The translations under genes and the position numbers were made by a program. Shown here in pieces: positions 50,973-60,457 of a stretch of 64,000 nt of DNA. The stretch's first letter is position 1, and each line of letters starts with the position of its first letter. Origin of the DNA: Flavobacterium tyrosinilyticum (lineage in GTDB: Bacteria; Bacteroidota; Bacteroidia; Flavobacteriales; Flavobacteriaceae); assembly GCF_023656565.1 (NCBI RefSeq), contig NZ_JAMOKG010000001.1, positions 130,456 to 194,455 on the forward strand, given 5' to 3'. The notes beneath the pieces were generated by a model. The model had not been told where the DNA came from and did no database searches. It saw only the letters and a program-made list of their open reading frames with translations.

Positions 50973-51842
50973 CTACGGAACTGCAATTTTCATTTGCTTG
51001 TGCAGGATATGAATTTCTAACGATGTCTGCGCACCACAATACTCTCCATCAATTTGGAAATTAACGGGATAATCTGTTTTTATTTCTGCTTTATCGGTTG
51101 AAATAATTACAATATCATCAGAATCAATTGGCATATTTCCGGTAATTATTTTTCCAATCAAAAGCAGGTCGAGACTCTTTAAAATTACGAGCTCAAACTT
51201 ACCGTCATTCATAGCTCCATTTGGATTAATTACAACTCCAGTTCCGTATTTCTGCGAATTGGCAATGACAATCATTCTTGCTACATGCTCTACCGTTTTG
51301 TTATTTGCCGAAATGGTAGCAACAAAAGGTTCTTCAGATTCTTTTAGCGTAGTAAAAGCTTGCAATGCATATCCCCAAAAACCACGCACATCACTTTCTT
51401 CATAGTTTTTAACCAAATTGGCATTTAATCCGATATCGCTTAAATGGATGCTTTTTTTGCCGTTGATGCAAATCATATCCATTTCGATATAATGGTGTAG
51501 AAACGCTATTTTAAGGTTCTCCTCTATTCCATCAGGAAGATTCAAATCTACCGAAAGTCCGTTTGCAGAACCTGCAGGCAAAATCCCGATTATAACATCT
51601 TGCTCTTCTACCGCTTCGGCCACCATTTTTATCGTTCCATCGCCTCCTGCAACAATAATGCGCTCTGGCTCATGTTCATTATATAAAGATTGTATGGTTC
51701 TTAGATCATTTTTTCCCGTAGTTTCGTAGACTTCCAAATCGAAATGATTGGTTGCTGCAAACTCTTCAACAGCATCAATAAGATCTGATTTATCCAAATC
51801 TCCCGAGATAGGATTTACAACAAATAGAATATTCTTTTTCAA
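50973..51842 (-). CDS. diacylglycerol-kinase-family lipid kinase
   Basis: 289 residues. The DAGK catalytic motif is intact: ILFVVNPISGDLDKSDLIDA near the start, RIIVAGGDGTIKMVAEAV (GGDGT, about 82-86) and GILPAGSANGLSVDLNLP. The C-terminal half is the beta-sandwich of YegS/DgkB-like proteins (NSQKYGTGVVINPNGAMNDG). It should phosphorylate diacylglycerol, a sphingoid base or a similar lipid at the inner membrane using ATP. The divergent neighbour at 51904 is a predicted phosphatidate phosphatase, so the two genes encode opposite steps. Confidence 0.93.
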   Translation of the reverse strand: MKKNILFVVNPISGDLDKSDLIDAVEEFAATNHFDLEVYETTGKNDLRTIQSLYNEHEPERIIVAGGDGTIKMVAEAVEEQDVIIGILPAGSANGLSVDLNLPDGIEENLKIAFLHHYIEMDMICINGKKSIHLSDIGLNANLVKNYEESDVRGFWGYALQAFTTLKESEEPFVATISANNKTVEHVARMIVIANSQKYGTGVVINPNGAMNDGKFELVILKSLDLLLIGKIITGNMPIDSDDIVIISTDKAEIKTDYPVNFQIDGEYCGAQTSLEIHILHKQMKIAVP

Positions 51843-51903
51843 AATTTTATTTTTAAAACCAATTAAATTAAGTAATTTACAGTTACATAAATATACGTAA
51901 TTA

Positions 51904-52866
51904 ATGAAACCAATTCTACAATTATATCGCGGTTATGCAAATGAGCAAGAGTTAATTGTAATGGGGCATGTTTTAAAAAGGGAAAACAAATACGATTTTG
52001 AGAAAAGAAAATTAAAAAATGCCACCTCGATACTCAGATTGTTCAGAATAAAAACCATTAAAAATTTTGATGTTTATCTTCACTACAATGGCGAAGTCAT
52101 CCACACTAAAACATTAGATGATGGCTTTTTCAATTTTTGCATTCCATTAGAAAAAGAAACCCATTTTGGATGGATGTCTTACGAAGTGAGTTTAAAATAT
52201 AAAGAGGAGACCACAACTAGCAAAGGCAGCTTTATTAGACCTCATAAAGGAAAACTCGGAATCATCTCTGATATTGATGACACTTTTCTAATCTCTCATA
52301 CTAAAAATTTATTCCTTAAAATTTACATCTTACTTTTTAAAAATGTAAACGACCGAAAAGTTTTTAAAGATGTAGTATCACATTATCAAGCATTGAGCCA
52401 GTCCGGAAGAGAAAACCCTGAAGAAGGAAATGCTTTTTTCTACATCTCTAGCAGCGAATGGAATTTATACCGATTTATTGCTAAATTCACCCGAATTCAC
52501 AAACTCCCTAAAGCAGTTTTTCTCTTAAAAGACATCAAAAGAGGAGTCACCGATTTCTTCATGAGCGGAAGAGGAAATCATGATCATAAATACGAAAAAA
52601 TAAAGCATGTTGTGGAGTTCTACCCAACTTTAAAATATGTTTTAATGGGCGATGACTCGCAGCACGATCCTATTCTATATGAAAGAATATGCAAAATTTT
52701 CCCTGTTACTGTAATTGCAGTTTACATTAGACAAACTGGTAAAGCTCCAAAAAAAGAAGTAAATAAAATTTTGAAGAATTTAGAAAGCCTGAATGTCTCG
52801 GTTTGTTATTTTAAAGATAGCAGTAAAGCGATTGAACATTCTAGATCTATTGGGATTATTAAGTAG
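51904..52866 (+). CDS. App1-domain phosphatidate phosphatase
   Basis: 320 residues. About 1-110 form a beta-rich N-domain (LYRGYANEQELIVMGHVLKR, FGWMSYEVSLKYKEETT). About 115-300 match the App1/DUF2183 HAD-like phosphatase: GIISDIDDTFLISHTKN (DxDxT nucleophile), YISSSEWNLYRFIAKFT, DFFMSGRGNHDHKYEKI and LMGDDSQHDPILYERIC. Yeast App1 dephosphorylates phosphatidic acid. Divergent from the lipid kinase gene with a 61-base shared control region. Confidence 0.9.
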   Translation: MKPILQLYRGYANEQELIVMGHVLKRENKYDFEKRKLKNATSILRLFRIKTIKNFDVYLHYNGEVIHTKTLDDGFFNFCIPLEKETHFGWMSYEVSLKYKEETTTSKGSFIRPHKGKLGIISDIDDTFLISHTKNLFLKIYILLFKNVNDRKVFKDVVSHYQALSQSGRENPEEGNAFFYISSSEWNLYRFIAKFTRIHKLPKAVFLLKDIKRGVTDFFMSGRGNHDHKYEKIKHVVEFYPTLKYVLMGDDSQHDPILYERICKIFPVTVIAVYIRQTGKAPKKEVNKILKNLESLNVSVCYFKDSSKAIEHSRSIGIIK

Positions 52867-52868
52867 TT

Positions 52869-53037
52869 TGTTTCAAGTTTCAAGTTTCAAGTTTCAAGTT
52901 TTGTAAAACGCAAAGTTCGCAAAGCTATCTATTGATAAAGCTTTGCGAACTTTGTAAATTGTAAATGCAAACTACAAAAAACTTAGCGTGCCTTGCGGTT
53001 AAATTTACTCGTCAAGATGAAACTTGAAACCTGAAAC
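52869..53037. repeat. repeat element with tttcaag arms and inner hairpin
   Basis: The left side has four tandem gtttcaa units; the right side has cttgaaacctgaaaca, complementary to them and to the element at 8489-8558. Inside, caaagttcgcaaagct (52911-52926) pairs perfectly with 52939-52954, a strong hairpin that could terminate the upstream App1 gene and the downstream ABC-F gene. Confidence 0.78.
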
Positions 53038-53044
53038 AAAAAAA

Positions 53045-54964
53045 TTAAGCATTCAACCCATCAATCTCTTCTGAAACCACTTCCCAGTCAATTAATAATT
53101 GCTCCAAATCTTCTTTCTTTTTGTTGTAAGCAGTAAAGAATGAGGCATCTTCGATATGTTTGTCGTAATTAGTTTCTAACATCTTATCGTCGTGCTGAAT
53201 TTGCTTTTCTAGTTGCTGAATCTGGCTTTCGATTTTGCTTAATTTGTTCTGAAGGGCTTTTCCTTTCTTCTGATCTTCATAAGATACTTTGGCAACCTCC
53301 TTCTCTTTTGGAGTCGTTGCTTTTACAACATCTTTTTTCTCAACCTCGCGCATGTTTTCCAAATTGCGCTGTTCTAAGAAAAAGTTGATATCTCCTAAAT
53401 ATTCTTTAATCTTCTGATCTTTAAATTCGTAAACAATATTTGACATTCCTTGAAGGAAATCCCTGTCGTGAGAAACTAATAATAAAGTTCCGCCAAATTT
53501 TTGAAGAGCAGCTTTCAAAACGTTTTTAGATTTAATATCTAAGTGGTTCGTAGGCTCATCCATCAGCAAGACGTTAATTGGCTGCAACAACAATTTACAA
53601 AGTGCCAAACGGTTACGTTCACCCCCAGAAAGTACTTTCACTTTTTTCTCCACATCATCTCCACGAAATAAAAACGAACCTAACATATCACGTACTTTCA
53701 TACGATTTGTATCAGTTGCTGCATCTTCCATAGTTTGAAGCAAAGTAATTTCTCCGTCTAAATATTCAGCCTGATTTTGAGCAAAATATCCTAACTGAAC
53801 ATTGTGTCCTAATTTGATATTTCCTTCATATTCAAATTCGTTTACAAGAGCCTTGATGAAAGTCGATTTTCCTTGTCCGTTTTGTCCAACAAAAGCAATC
53901 TTACTTCCTCTTTCAACCAGTAAACTTATATCTTTAAGAATCGTTTTGTCTCCGTAAGATTTTGTTACGTGTTCAGCTTCAATAACAACTTTCCCTGGTT
54001 CTTTTGAAACTGGAAACGAGATATTCATTACTGAGTTATCATCTTCGTCAACTTCGATTCTTTCTACTTTATCTAACTTTTTAATCAGCGATTGCGCCAT
54101 TGAAGCTTTTGAAGCCTTTGCACGAAATTTCTCGATTAATTTTTCTGTTTCTTCAATCTTTTTCTGCTGATTCTTTTGAGTCGCCAATTGCTTTTCGCGA
54201 ATTTCATGACGTAACTCTAAATATTGAGAATATGGCTTATTAAAATCGTATGCTTTTCCTAACGAAATTTCAATTGTTCTATTGGTAACATTATCTAAGA
54301 ACATTTTATCGTGCGATACAATTACCACAACTCCAGGATAATTACGAAGGAAATTCTCTAACCAAATGATACTTTCGATATCTAAGTGGTTGGTTGGCTC
54401 ATCCAGAAGCAATACATCGTTGGATTGTAATAATAATTTAGCCAATTCGATACGCATTCTCCATCCTCCGGAGAAGGTTTCAGTTTGATTATTAAAAACT
54501 TCTCTTTTAAAACCAAGACCTAAAAGAATTTTCTCTGTGTCTCCTACATAATTATAACCTCCAAGAAGTTCAAAACGATGTGTGTAATCAGATAAATCTT
54601 CAATGATTTGTCCGTATTCTTCACTTTCATAATCGGTTCTGGTAACCAATTGATGATTGATTTCTTCCAGCTTTTTCTCTACAACTTTAATCTCTGTAAA
54701 AGCTTCATACGCTTCTTCCAAAACGGTTCTTCCTTGTTCAAAATCAATATCCTGACGTAGAAAACCCATTCTGATATCTTTCTCTTGCGAAATAACTCCT
54801 GAGTCTGGTTTAAAATCTCCTGCCAGCATTTTTAGCATTGTAGATTTACCCGCTCCGTTTTTACCAACAAGACCTACGCGGTCGCCAGCCCCTAAACGGA
54901 AAGTTACTTCTTCAAATAAATAGGTTCCTCCAAAAGAAACAGAAAGATTGTGTATATTAAGCAT
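53045..54964 (-). CDS. ABC-F family ATPase
   Basis: 639 residues, two ABC domains and no membrane part. First domain: GLVGKNGAGKSTMLKMLAG (Walker A, about 33-51), FSGGWRMRIELAKLLL, LLLDEPTNHLDI. The inter-domain linker is helical and charged (GKAYDFNKPYSQYLELR through KAMQ-like). Second domain: GQNGQGKSTFIKAL, LSGGERNRLALCKLLL, LMDEPTNHLD. C-terminal coiled coil about 530-639. ABC-F proteins act on the ribosome (Uup/EttA type) rather than in transport. It lies after the ter-operon terminator, so it is a separate unit. Confidence 0.93.
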   Translation of the reverse strand: MLNIHNLSVSFGGTYLFEEVTFRLGAGDRVGLVGKNGAGKSTMLKMLAGDFKPDSGVISQEKDIRMGFLRQDIDFEQGRTVLEEAYEAFTEIKVVEKKLEEINHQLVTRTDYESEEYGQIIEDLSDYTHRFELLGGYNYVGDTEKILLGLGFKREVFNNQTETFSGGWRMRIELAKLLLQSNDVLLLDEPTNHLDIESIIWLENFLRNYPGVVVIVSHDKMFLDNVTNRTIEISLGKAYDFNKPYSQYLELRHEIREKQLATQKNQQKKIEETEKLIEKFRAKASKASMAQSLIKKLDKVERIEVDEDDNSVMNISFPVSKEPGKVVIEAEHVTKSYGDKTILKDISLLVERGSKIAFVGQNGQGKSTFIKALVNEFEYEGNIKLGHNVQLGYFAQNQAEYLDGEITLLQTMEDAATDTNRMKVRDMLGSFLFRGDDVEKKVKVLSGGERNRLALCKLLLQPINVLLMDEPTNHLDIKSKNVLKAALQKFGGTLLLVSHDRDFLQGMSNIVYEFKDQKIKEYLGDINFFLEQRNLENMREVEKKDVVKATTPKEKEVAKVSYEDQKKGKALQNKLSKIESQIQQLEKQIQHDDKMLETNYDKHIEDASFFTAYNKKKEDLEQLLIDWEVVSEEIDGLNA

Positions 54965-55124
54965 AATTTGAGCAAAAACTAAAGGCTGTGAAAAACCTTT
55001 ATTTTATTAATAAAAAACAAACTGTAAATAAACCTTTGGCATTTACAATTTTGAAAGTGCAAAAGTATAACTTTTAATTGAAGTTTTTGTACTGAAAAAC
55101 AATCGCTTTTACAATATTCTAAAC

Positions 55125-55168
55125 AAAAAACGGATTGAAAATTCAATGTGATTTTCAATCCGTTTTTT
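55125..55168 (-). terminator. terminator of the ter operon
   Basis: aaaaaacggattgaaaat and attttcaatccgtttttt are perfectly complementary around an 8-base loop, 25 bases past the terC stop on the minus strand. Confidence 0.9.
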
Positions 55169-55193
55169 AAAATTTAAATTATTGAATACTTTT

Positions 55194-56192
55194 TTAAGCT
55201 TCTTTAGGCTCTGGCATTAAGATCGAAGCTAAAACAGAAATTAAAAGTACACCTCCAATTACTAATAAAGAATAAATAGATTCAATATGGTAGAATGGAG
55301 AAATAATCATTTTTATTCCGATAAATGACAAAATAATAGCTAGACCGTATTGTAATTTACTAAACAAGTGAATAAAGTTGTCTAACAAGAAAAACAATGC
55401 TCTAAGCCCTAAAATCGCAAAAATGTTAGAGGTATAAAGAATAAATGGATCATTTGAAATTGCGAAAATTGCTGGAATAGAATCTACTGCGAACAATAAA
55501 TCTGTAAATTCAATTACGGCTACAACTACTAAAAGTGGAGTTGCTAATTTTTTACCATTTTCGTATGTAAAGAATTTATCTCCGTCATACTTATCGCTAA
55601 CTTTAAAGAACTTTCTAATCAATCTTGCTCCTCTTGTGTTGTTGAAATCTTCATCTTCGTCATCGTCTCCAGAAGACCAAGATTTGATACCTGCGTATAC
55701 AAGAAACAATCCAAAAGCAGTCATAATCAAGTTAATATCATACTTAAATCCTTCTAACCCTGCCAGACTTAAAAGCTTGTTTAAATACGTCAATTCGATT
55801 AAGAAAGCACCAGAGAAAATAAAGATTGCTCTTAAAACTAATGCTCCGATGATTCCCCAAAATAACACCTTGTGTTTGTTCTGATTCGCAACATCAAAAA
55901 ATTTAAATACTAATATGAATACAAAAAGGTTATCAACAGAAAGCGCTTTTTCGATCCAATATGCCGATTGAAATTCATAGAATTTAGCCGCACCTGCAAA
56001 ATAGTACACTAAACCACTAAAGATCATGGCTAAACTGATCCAAACTAATGACCATGTTATCGCTTCTTTATTTGTTACGACGTGACTTTTTTTGTTGAAG
56101 ATTCCTAAATCTAGCAACAGCATAATAACTACTGCAACCGCAAAAACAATAATTAAACCGGGATGTTCCGAAAAGATTGGGTGTTGATTCAT
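55194..56192 (-). CDS. terC: TerC/Alx-family integral membrane protein
   Basis: 332 residues with about nine membrane helices. The TerC hallmarks are present: AVVIMLLLDLGIFNKK near the start, IEKALSVDNLFVFILVFKFF, and VVAVIEFTDLLFAVDSIPAI with acidic residues inside the membrane, followed by YTSNIFAILGLRALFFLLDN. Length and the HxVTNKEA segment after the first helix are closer to Alx than to short plasmid TerC. Members export Mn2+ or related metals or anchor Ter complexes. It lies 31 bases after the kinase gene and ends at the operon terminator, making it the last gene of the ter operon. Confidence 0.93.
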   Translation of the reverse strand: MNQHPIFSEHPGLIIVFAVAVVIMLLLDLGIFNKKSHVVTNKEAITWSLVWISLAMIFSGLVYYFAGAAKFYEFQSAYWIEKALSVDNLFVFILVFKFFDVANQNKHKVLFWGIIGALVLRAIFIFSGAFLIELTYLNKLLSLAGLEGFKYDINLIMTAFGLFLVYAGIKSWSSGDDDEDEDFNNTRGARLIRKFFKVSDKYDGDKFFTYENGKKLATPLLVVVAVIEFTDLLFAVDSIPAIFAISNDPFILYTSNIFAILGLRALFFLLDNFIHLFSKLQYGLAIILSFIGIKMIISPFYHIESIYSLLVIGGVLLISVLASILMPEPKEA

Positions 56193-56223
56193 TTTTAGAT
56201 ATTAATTAGGTTAATTTTTTAAA

Positions 56224-57735
56224 TTATGTATTGGCCATTGTTACCATAATGACTCTTCCGCCCTCTTCGTTAGAAAGCAGTATTTTTTTTCCGTGCGTAA
56301 GTTCTACCATTGTACCAATTGGAACTTCTTTGTCTTCGGTTAAATCTTTTAGCGAAGTCAGTTTTTGATTGACCAAAACCCACTTCCCATTAAAAAAAGT
56401 AAAGTAACCAACAGGCACTTTTTGCTGCGGTGTTAATTTCTCATTTCTGGCAATATTACGATTAACATGCCATTGAAACAAATATTGATCATTATAAACC
56501 ATCAATCTATGATTCTCGGGCTTCCAAGTGGTTTCTTGAAACTGATAATACAGGTCTAGAACAGGAAGTGTTCCTTGATGTGGAGTACCACAGAAAGGAC
56601 ATTTTGGAGTATTGGTATTATCAAAAACATACCATTTTTGGTCGCATGTCGGATTATGACATTTCTGCATTAAATCGGTTGTTTTTAACAATGCTATTTC
56701 CCATTCTTCTGCATTTGGTCTTTGCATCGGATTGTGTAATCCGTCTATAAAAACTTTATCAAACAAAGTCTTTAAATAAGGCCCTGTGATGCTATAAGGC
56801 AATTTTGCAATATCTGCCCAAGGCAAATCCCACTTCGAAACTTGATTTAATTTTGGTCTGTTTGTGGCATCGGTTGGATGTTCGATAAACATCGCTTTCT
56901 CGCCCATTGACAACAAATCGTCTTTTTCGGTATCCAAATCATGGACTTTTCCTCCTTTTAACGGATGTCTATGCAATAGAAACATATAAATCAAAACCGG
57001 AAGTGCATGCAAATCAGTTAATCTGTTTGGTAATTTTCTGTTCGGGTCATTTTTATCTAAATGTTTGCTAGAAAGTACTTCTGGCGCTATAAATTCAGCT
57101 GTTCCAATTACTTCTGCAGGAAATAATCCCGGAACAACTAATCCGTCCAAATCTATCATACAAGCCGATCTTTCTATCGGATCGATCAACACATTATTAT
57201 ACGATAAATCAGAGTGTGCCAATCCCATGGCGTGCATTTTTTTTACGCCTCTAGAAAGATTTACGCAAACCTGAAAATAGCTTAACCAATCGCCCAATTC
57301 AGAATTTGCAACACGTAACGGAAAATGCGGGTTTCTAAATTTTGGTCCTGCAAACCATTTTCCGTTCTTTTCTTTTCCTTGAATTAATTCACTGGTTTGA
57401 TATCCCTTTTTAAAGAAGAATTTTGGCTTATAAACAGGGACAATAATTCCCGTTAAACCATTGTATTCAATAACGTCCGTTGGCCATCTGAAAACTTCAT
57501 TTAAATAATAATCTCCAGCTTCTCCATTTTGAATTTGAGAATAGTATTTATTGGTAATTTTTTGAAGTCTTTCTTTCTGATTGAAGTCTAATTTATCTCT
57601 AAAAATGGCGACTACATATTTTCTGTCGGGACTAAAATAAACATCTTTTACACCACCGCGCATGGGTTCTCCGTTATCAACAAATTGATACGTTTTTGTA
57701 GTGTCGTTTATTGATTTTACTGTAACTGTACTCAT
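56224..57735 (-). CDS. protein kinase of the TerY phosphorylation triad
   Basis: 503 residues, no signal peptide. Catalytic loop HSDLSYNNVLID (H174, D176, N181) and the following ACMIDLDGLVVPG (Mg-binding D195) are present. An APE-like FIAPEV and RPNAEEW appear later, as in helical lobes of this family. The usual VAIK lysine is not obvious; the corresponding strand reads YVVAIFRDK, so an alternative lysine may serve. About 355-385 form a C4 zinc ribbon (CHNPTC and CPFC). The stop codon precedes TerC by 31 bases and its start is 1 base from the phosphatase stop. It would phosphorylate partner vWA or TerD proteins. Confidence 0.88.
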   Translation of the reverse strand: MSTVTVKSINDTTKTYQFVDNGEPMRGGVKDVYFSPDRKYVVAIFRDKLDFNQKERLQKITNKYYSQIQNGEAGDYYLNEVFRWPTDVIEYNGLTGIIVPVYKPKFFFKKGYQTSELIQGKEKNGKWFAGPKFRNPHFPLRVANSELGDWLSYFQVCVNLSRGVKKMHAMGLAHSDLSYNNVLIDPIERSACMIDLDGLVVPGLFPAEVIGTAEFIAPEVLSSKHLDKNDPNRKLPNRLTDLHALPVLIYMFLLHRHPLKGGKVHDLDTEKDDLLSMGEKAMFIEHPTDATNRPKLNQVSKWDLPWADIAKLPYSITGPYLKTLFDKVFIDGLHNPMQRPNAEEWEIALLKTTDLMQKCHNPTCDQKWYVFDNTNTPKCPFCGTPHQGTLPVLDLYYQFQETTWKPENHRLMVYNDQYLFQWHVNRNIARNEKLTPQQKVPVGYFTFFNGKWVLVNQKLTSLKDLTEDKEVPIGTMVELTHGKKILLSNEEGGRVIMVTMANT

Positions 57736-57736
57736 A

Positions 57737-59146
57737 TTAGTAAATTATAGCAAGAGTTCTGTCATCATGATTTCCTGGACTCCAAAAGTCCATCCAAGTT
57801 GAAAGTTGCGCTGCAATATCTGCATTTTCATCTTCAAAATCAACTTTAGATCCGTCTTCATTTTTGCCATGTAAATCAGACAGAAACTCATTCCATTTTT
57901 CTATTTTTTCCAAATTGGCTTCGACCACAAATTTAGGATCGTAAATTCCATCTGTCATCAGCATTAAATAAGAGAAATCGTCTACCAATTTAAAGCCAAA
58001 ACGCGAAGAAAGTTTATCGCTTTGAAAAATTTCAGGCATGGTAATAAATCGTGTTCCACCTCCAAATTCGCCGACATCGATAACATTCATCAATGTAATT
58101 TCGGTTAAATCTTTATTTAGCAAACCAATAGGACAATCGCCAACTCCAAAAGTTAAAATGGCGTATCCGAAATCATATTTTTTAACTAATGCGAAAATTA
58201 AAGTCGCATGAAATTTTTTCAGTTCTTCGTTATTTGCCGTTGCAAATTCTTCAATTTTCTGATTTACAAAATGAGCCGCTTTTGATAATATATTATAACC
58301 AAAATGACTTATTTTTTTTGATGAATCTGAATCTGTTTTATTATAATGATGAAGTAAAATCTCGTCAAATTCTTTTAAATTTTCTTTATCTAGATTTTCT
58401 TCGAAATACTCAATTAAAGTATCGCAAGCTAATTTTGAACCTTTTCTCGACAAAGCTGCCGAACCCGCTCCATCTGAAACAGCCAAAACGCTCCAGCCAT
58501 TTGTATCAAAATTTTTGAATGCAAAATCGTCTTCTCTAAAAGAGCCCACATTAGCATGACTTCTTCCTCGTTTTGAAGCCACAACAATTTTTTTATCTAA
58601 AAAAGTACTCGCAACCGCAACATTATCTTCTTTAGCAAAAGGAGCATTTTTATCACTTTCGATATTTTTCCAAAGTGATTTCGGATCAGGATTTATAATT
58701 ATGGTAAAAACCTTTTCATTTAAAGGCGCTTCTTCCGATTCTCCATCAATTTTAAAAAGCATTTTTATTTTTAAATCCCCGCTTATTTTCGGATTTCCAG
58801 AAAGCGCTTCTTCTTCGCGATCAAATGAAAGTCCGGTTTCTTCTAAATTTTCCATTTCGTACGCAATAATATCATCCCAGCCCAATTGCACGAAATCAAT
58901 TTTTGCTTGGTATGCTTTATTTACAGTACCGTTTGGCAGAAAAACAGATTGATTCGTAATATCATCTATTCGATTTATTAAGTTCCAATTTTGCATGATC
59001 ATCTGCTGTTTTTCTTTTATTGTTTTTACTGCTGCAATATTGTTTTCACTAGAAATAAAATCTTCAAAAAGCGATTGTTTGCCTTTTGGAATATCGATTT
59101 TATTCTGGAATAAAAAAGACTGAAGATATCTTTTGGTCTCTTCCAT
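57737..59146 (-). CDS. PP2C-family protein phosphatase of the Ter triad
   Basis: 469 residues. The first 180 residues are a family-specific extension of unknown role. The PP2C core has the metal-binding motifs SFREDDFAFKNF, AVSDGAGSAALSRKG, LMTDGIYD and GNHDDRT. It removes phosphate from Ser/Thr. The gene is 1 base from the kinase downstream and 5 bases from the vWA/zinc-ribbon gene upstream, so kinase and phosphatase are made from the same message, as in TerY triads described for Ter systems (Anantharaman, Iyer and Aravind). Motifs are intact, so activity is expected. Confidence 0.9.
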   Translation of the reverse strand: MEETKRYLQSFLFQNKIDIPKGKQSLFEDFISSENNIAAVKTIKEKQQMIMQNWNLINRIDDITNQSVFLPNGTVNKAYQAKIDFVQLGWDDIIAYEMENLEETGLSFDREEEALSGNPKISGDLKIKMLFKIDGESEEAPLNEKVFTIIINPDPKSLWKNIESDKNAPFAKEDNVAVASTFLDKKIVVASKRGRSHANVGSFREDDFAFKNFDTNGWSVLAVSDGAGSAALSRKGSKLACDTLIEYFEENLDKENLKEFDEILLHHYNKTDSDSSKKISHFGYNILSKAAHFVNQKIEEFATANNEELKKFHATLIFALVKKYDFGYAILTFGVGDCPIGLLNKDLTEITLMNVIDVGEFGGGTRFITMPEIFQSDKLSSRFGFKLVDDFSYLMLMTDGIYDPKFVVEANLEKIEKWNEFLSDLHGKNEDGSKVDFEDENADIAAQLSTWMDFWSPGNHDDRTLAIIY

Positions 59147-59151
59147 ATGTA

Positions 59152-60204
59152 TTATCCTTGCGTTCTGTTTACATCAAAACCACCTTCGCCATAACCGTAA
59201 GATCCTTGATTGTTACACCACGGGCATGTACTAATTTGCTCGTCGCCAATACAATGTATTTTTTCGCAAACACAAACTGCAAATGCAATTTGATTGCCGC
59301 AACATGGACAAGTTGGTGCACCAAACAATTCTTCTGTATTTACTTTTGTATTGAAATTACTAGTATCAGCCAATTCAAAATAATTATTGTCAACTTGATA
59401 AGCGCCAACTAATTTGTAATTTTTTGAAGCCAATTCGATTCCTGCATAAATAGATGGCGCAATATTTTTGCGGTATTTCATCAAATATGGTCTTTTGGTA
59501 TTTTGACATTTTCCGCTCAAAACCACATAATTATCATCTACATATTGTTTGTTTGGCTCTTCTTTTGTCAAGTCAATTTTAGAAAGTGTTTCTCCGTCTA
59601 ATTTTGCCAATTCAAATCCAGATGAATTATTTTCTACACTAATACTGCTGGTTTTAATAGAATCTGTAACCCATTTAAAAAACTCTTTGTACGATTGTAC
59701 ATTGGTGTTTTTAAAGTGAAGTACGTTTTCTGTCAGCTGCCCTAATAGTTTTGTATCAGTTTCGTTTCCAAATGAAACCGCAATTAAATTTGCTGTTCGC
59801 TGCCAATTATTTTTCCATTCGTTTATTGCCGCCTGCGTATCGTCTGTCGGAACTCCGTCGGTAAATAAGAAAACAATTGGTTTCCAGTCTCCTTTTACTT
59901 CATAAGTCGTTTTTACAATATTATTTCTTAATTCAAACATTAAATGACCTAAACCTTTACTAAGCGATGTCCCGCTTCCGATTGGAAATCTAGGCGGATA
60001 AAAACTCACTATTTCCTGCAAAGGCACTAAAGTTTTTGGCTGTCCAGCAAATACAATTATAGAAACATAAACGGTTTCTAAAGCATGCGGATCTGTTTTT
60101 AATGCCTGAATAATAGTAGCCAAACCCTCTTCAACTTGCTGAATAGGTTCTCCAACCATTGATTCTGAAATATCAATTAAAAAATATATTGGTAATCTTC
60201 TCAT
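59152..60204 (-). CDS. terY: TerY-type vWA protein with C-terminal zinc ribbon
   Basis: 350 residues. Residues 1-200 form a von Willebrand A domain with a full MIDAS: DISESM (11-16), GSGTSLSKGL (Thr) and LFTDGVPTDD. About 225-300 form a beta domain seen in this subgroup (VVLSGKCQNTKRPYLMKY). The end carries paired zinc-binding Cys clusters: CPCCG, VCVC, then STCPWC. It lacks the LPPPPSE tail found in the two shorter vWA proteins of the operon. Metal-dependent binding of a partner is the likely role, with the kinase and phosphatase acting on it. Confidence 0.88.
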   Translation of the reverse strand: MRRLPIYFLIDISESMVGEPIQQVEEGLATIIQALKTDPHALETVYVSIIVFAGQPKTLVPLQEIVSFYPPRFPIGSGTSLSKGLGHLMFELRNNIVKTTYEVKGDWKPIVFLFTDGVPTDDTQAAINEWKNNWQRTANLIAVSFGNETDTKLLGQLTENVLHFKNTNVQSYKEFFKWVTDSIKTSSISVENNSSGFELAKLDGETLSKIDLTKEEPNKQYVDDNYVVLSGKCQNTKRPYLMKYRKNIAPSIYAGIELASKNYKLVGAYQVDNNYFELADTSNFNTKVNTEELFGAPTCPCCGNQIAFAVCVCEKIHCIGDEQISTCPWCNNQGSYGYGEGGFDVNRTQG

Positions 60205-60205
60205 T

Positions 60206-60457
60206 TTAAAGGAATTTTAATAGCATTAAAAAAATAAATAAAAGGATAATTTGTGTCATATCAACTGCCAATCCAACGCCGACTTGAGCAGGTTTTACAA
60301 ATGTTTTCAGAAAATTTAATATGGGGGAAAATATACTATTGAAAAAATCAAAATACGATTTAAACTGAGGATGAAGCTTATCTTTATATGGCAATAATTT
60401 GGAATAAAAAAATAATGCAATAATCAGAATTTCAATAAGAATTTTAATTGTATACAT
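60206..60457 (-). CDS. 83-residue two-helix membrane protein of the ter operon
   Basis: Two hydrophobic helices (IKILIEILIIALFFYSKLLP and VDMTQIILLFIFLMLLKFL) with a polar loop containing SPILNFLKTFVKPAQVGV. The loop plus second helix resembles half of a YggT-type protein, but the match is weak. The start codon overlaps the preceding stop (TAATG), and the stop is 1 base from the vWA/zinc-ribbon gene, so it is translated as part of the operon. Function unknown; membrane anchoring of the Ter complex is possible. Confidence 0.68.
   Translation of the reverse strand: MYTIKILIEILIIALFFYSKLLPYKDKLHPQFKSYFDFFNSIFSPILNFLKTFVKPAQVGVGLAVDMTQIILLFIFLMLLKFL

Noticed and set aside
53045..54964. ABC-F gene as a member of the ter operon
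   Set aside because: A strong terminator at 55125-55168 separates it from terC, and Uup/EttA-like genes are common core genes.
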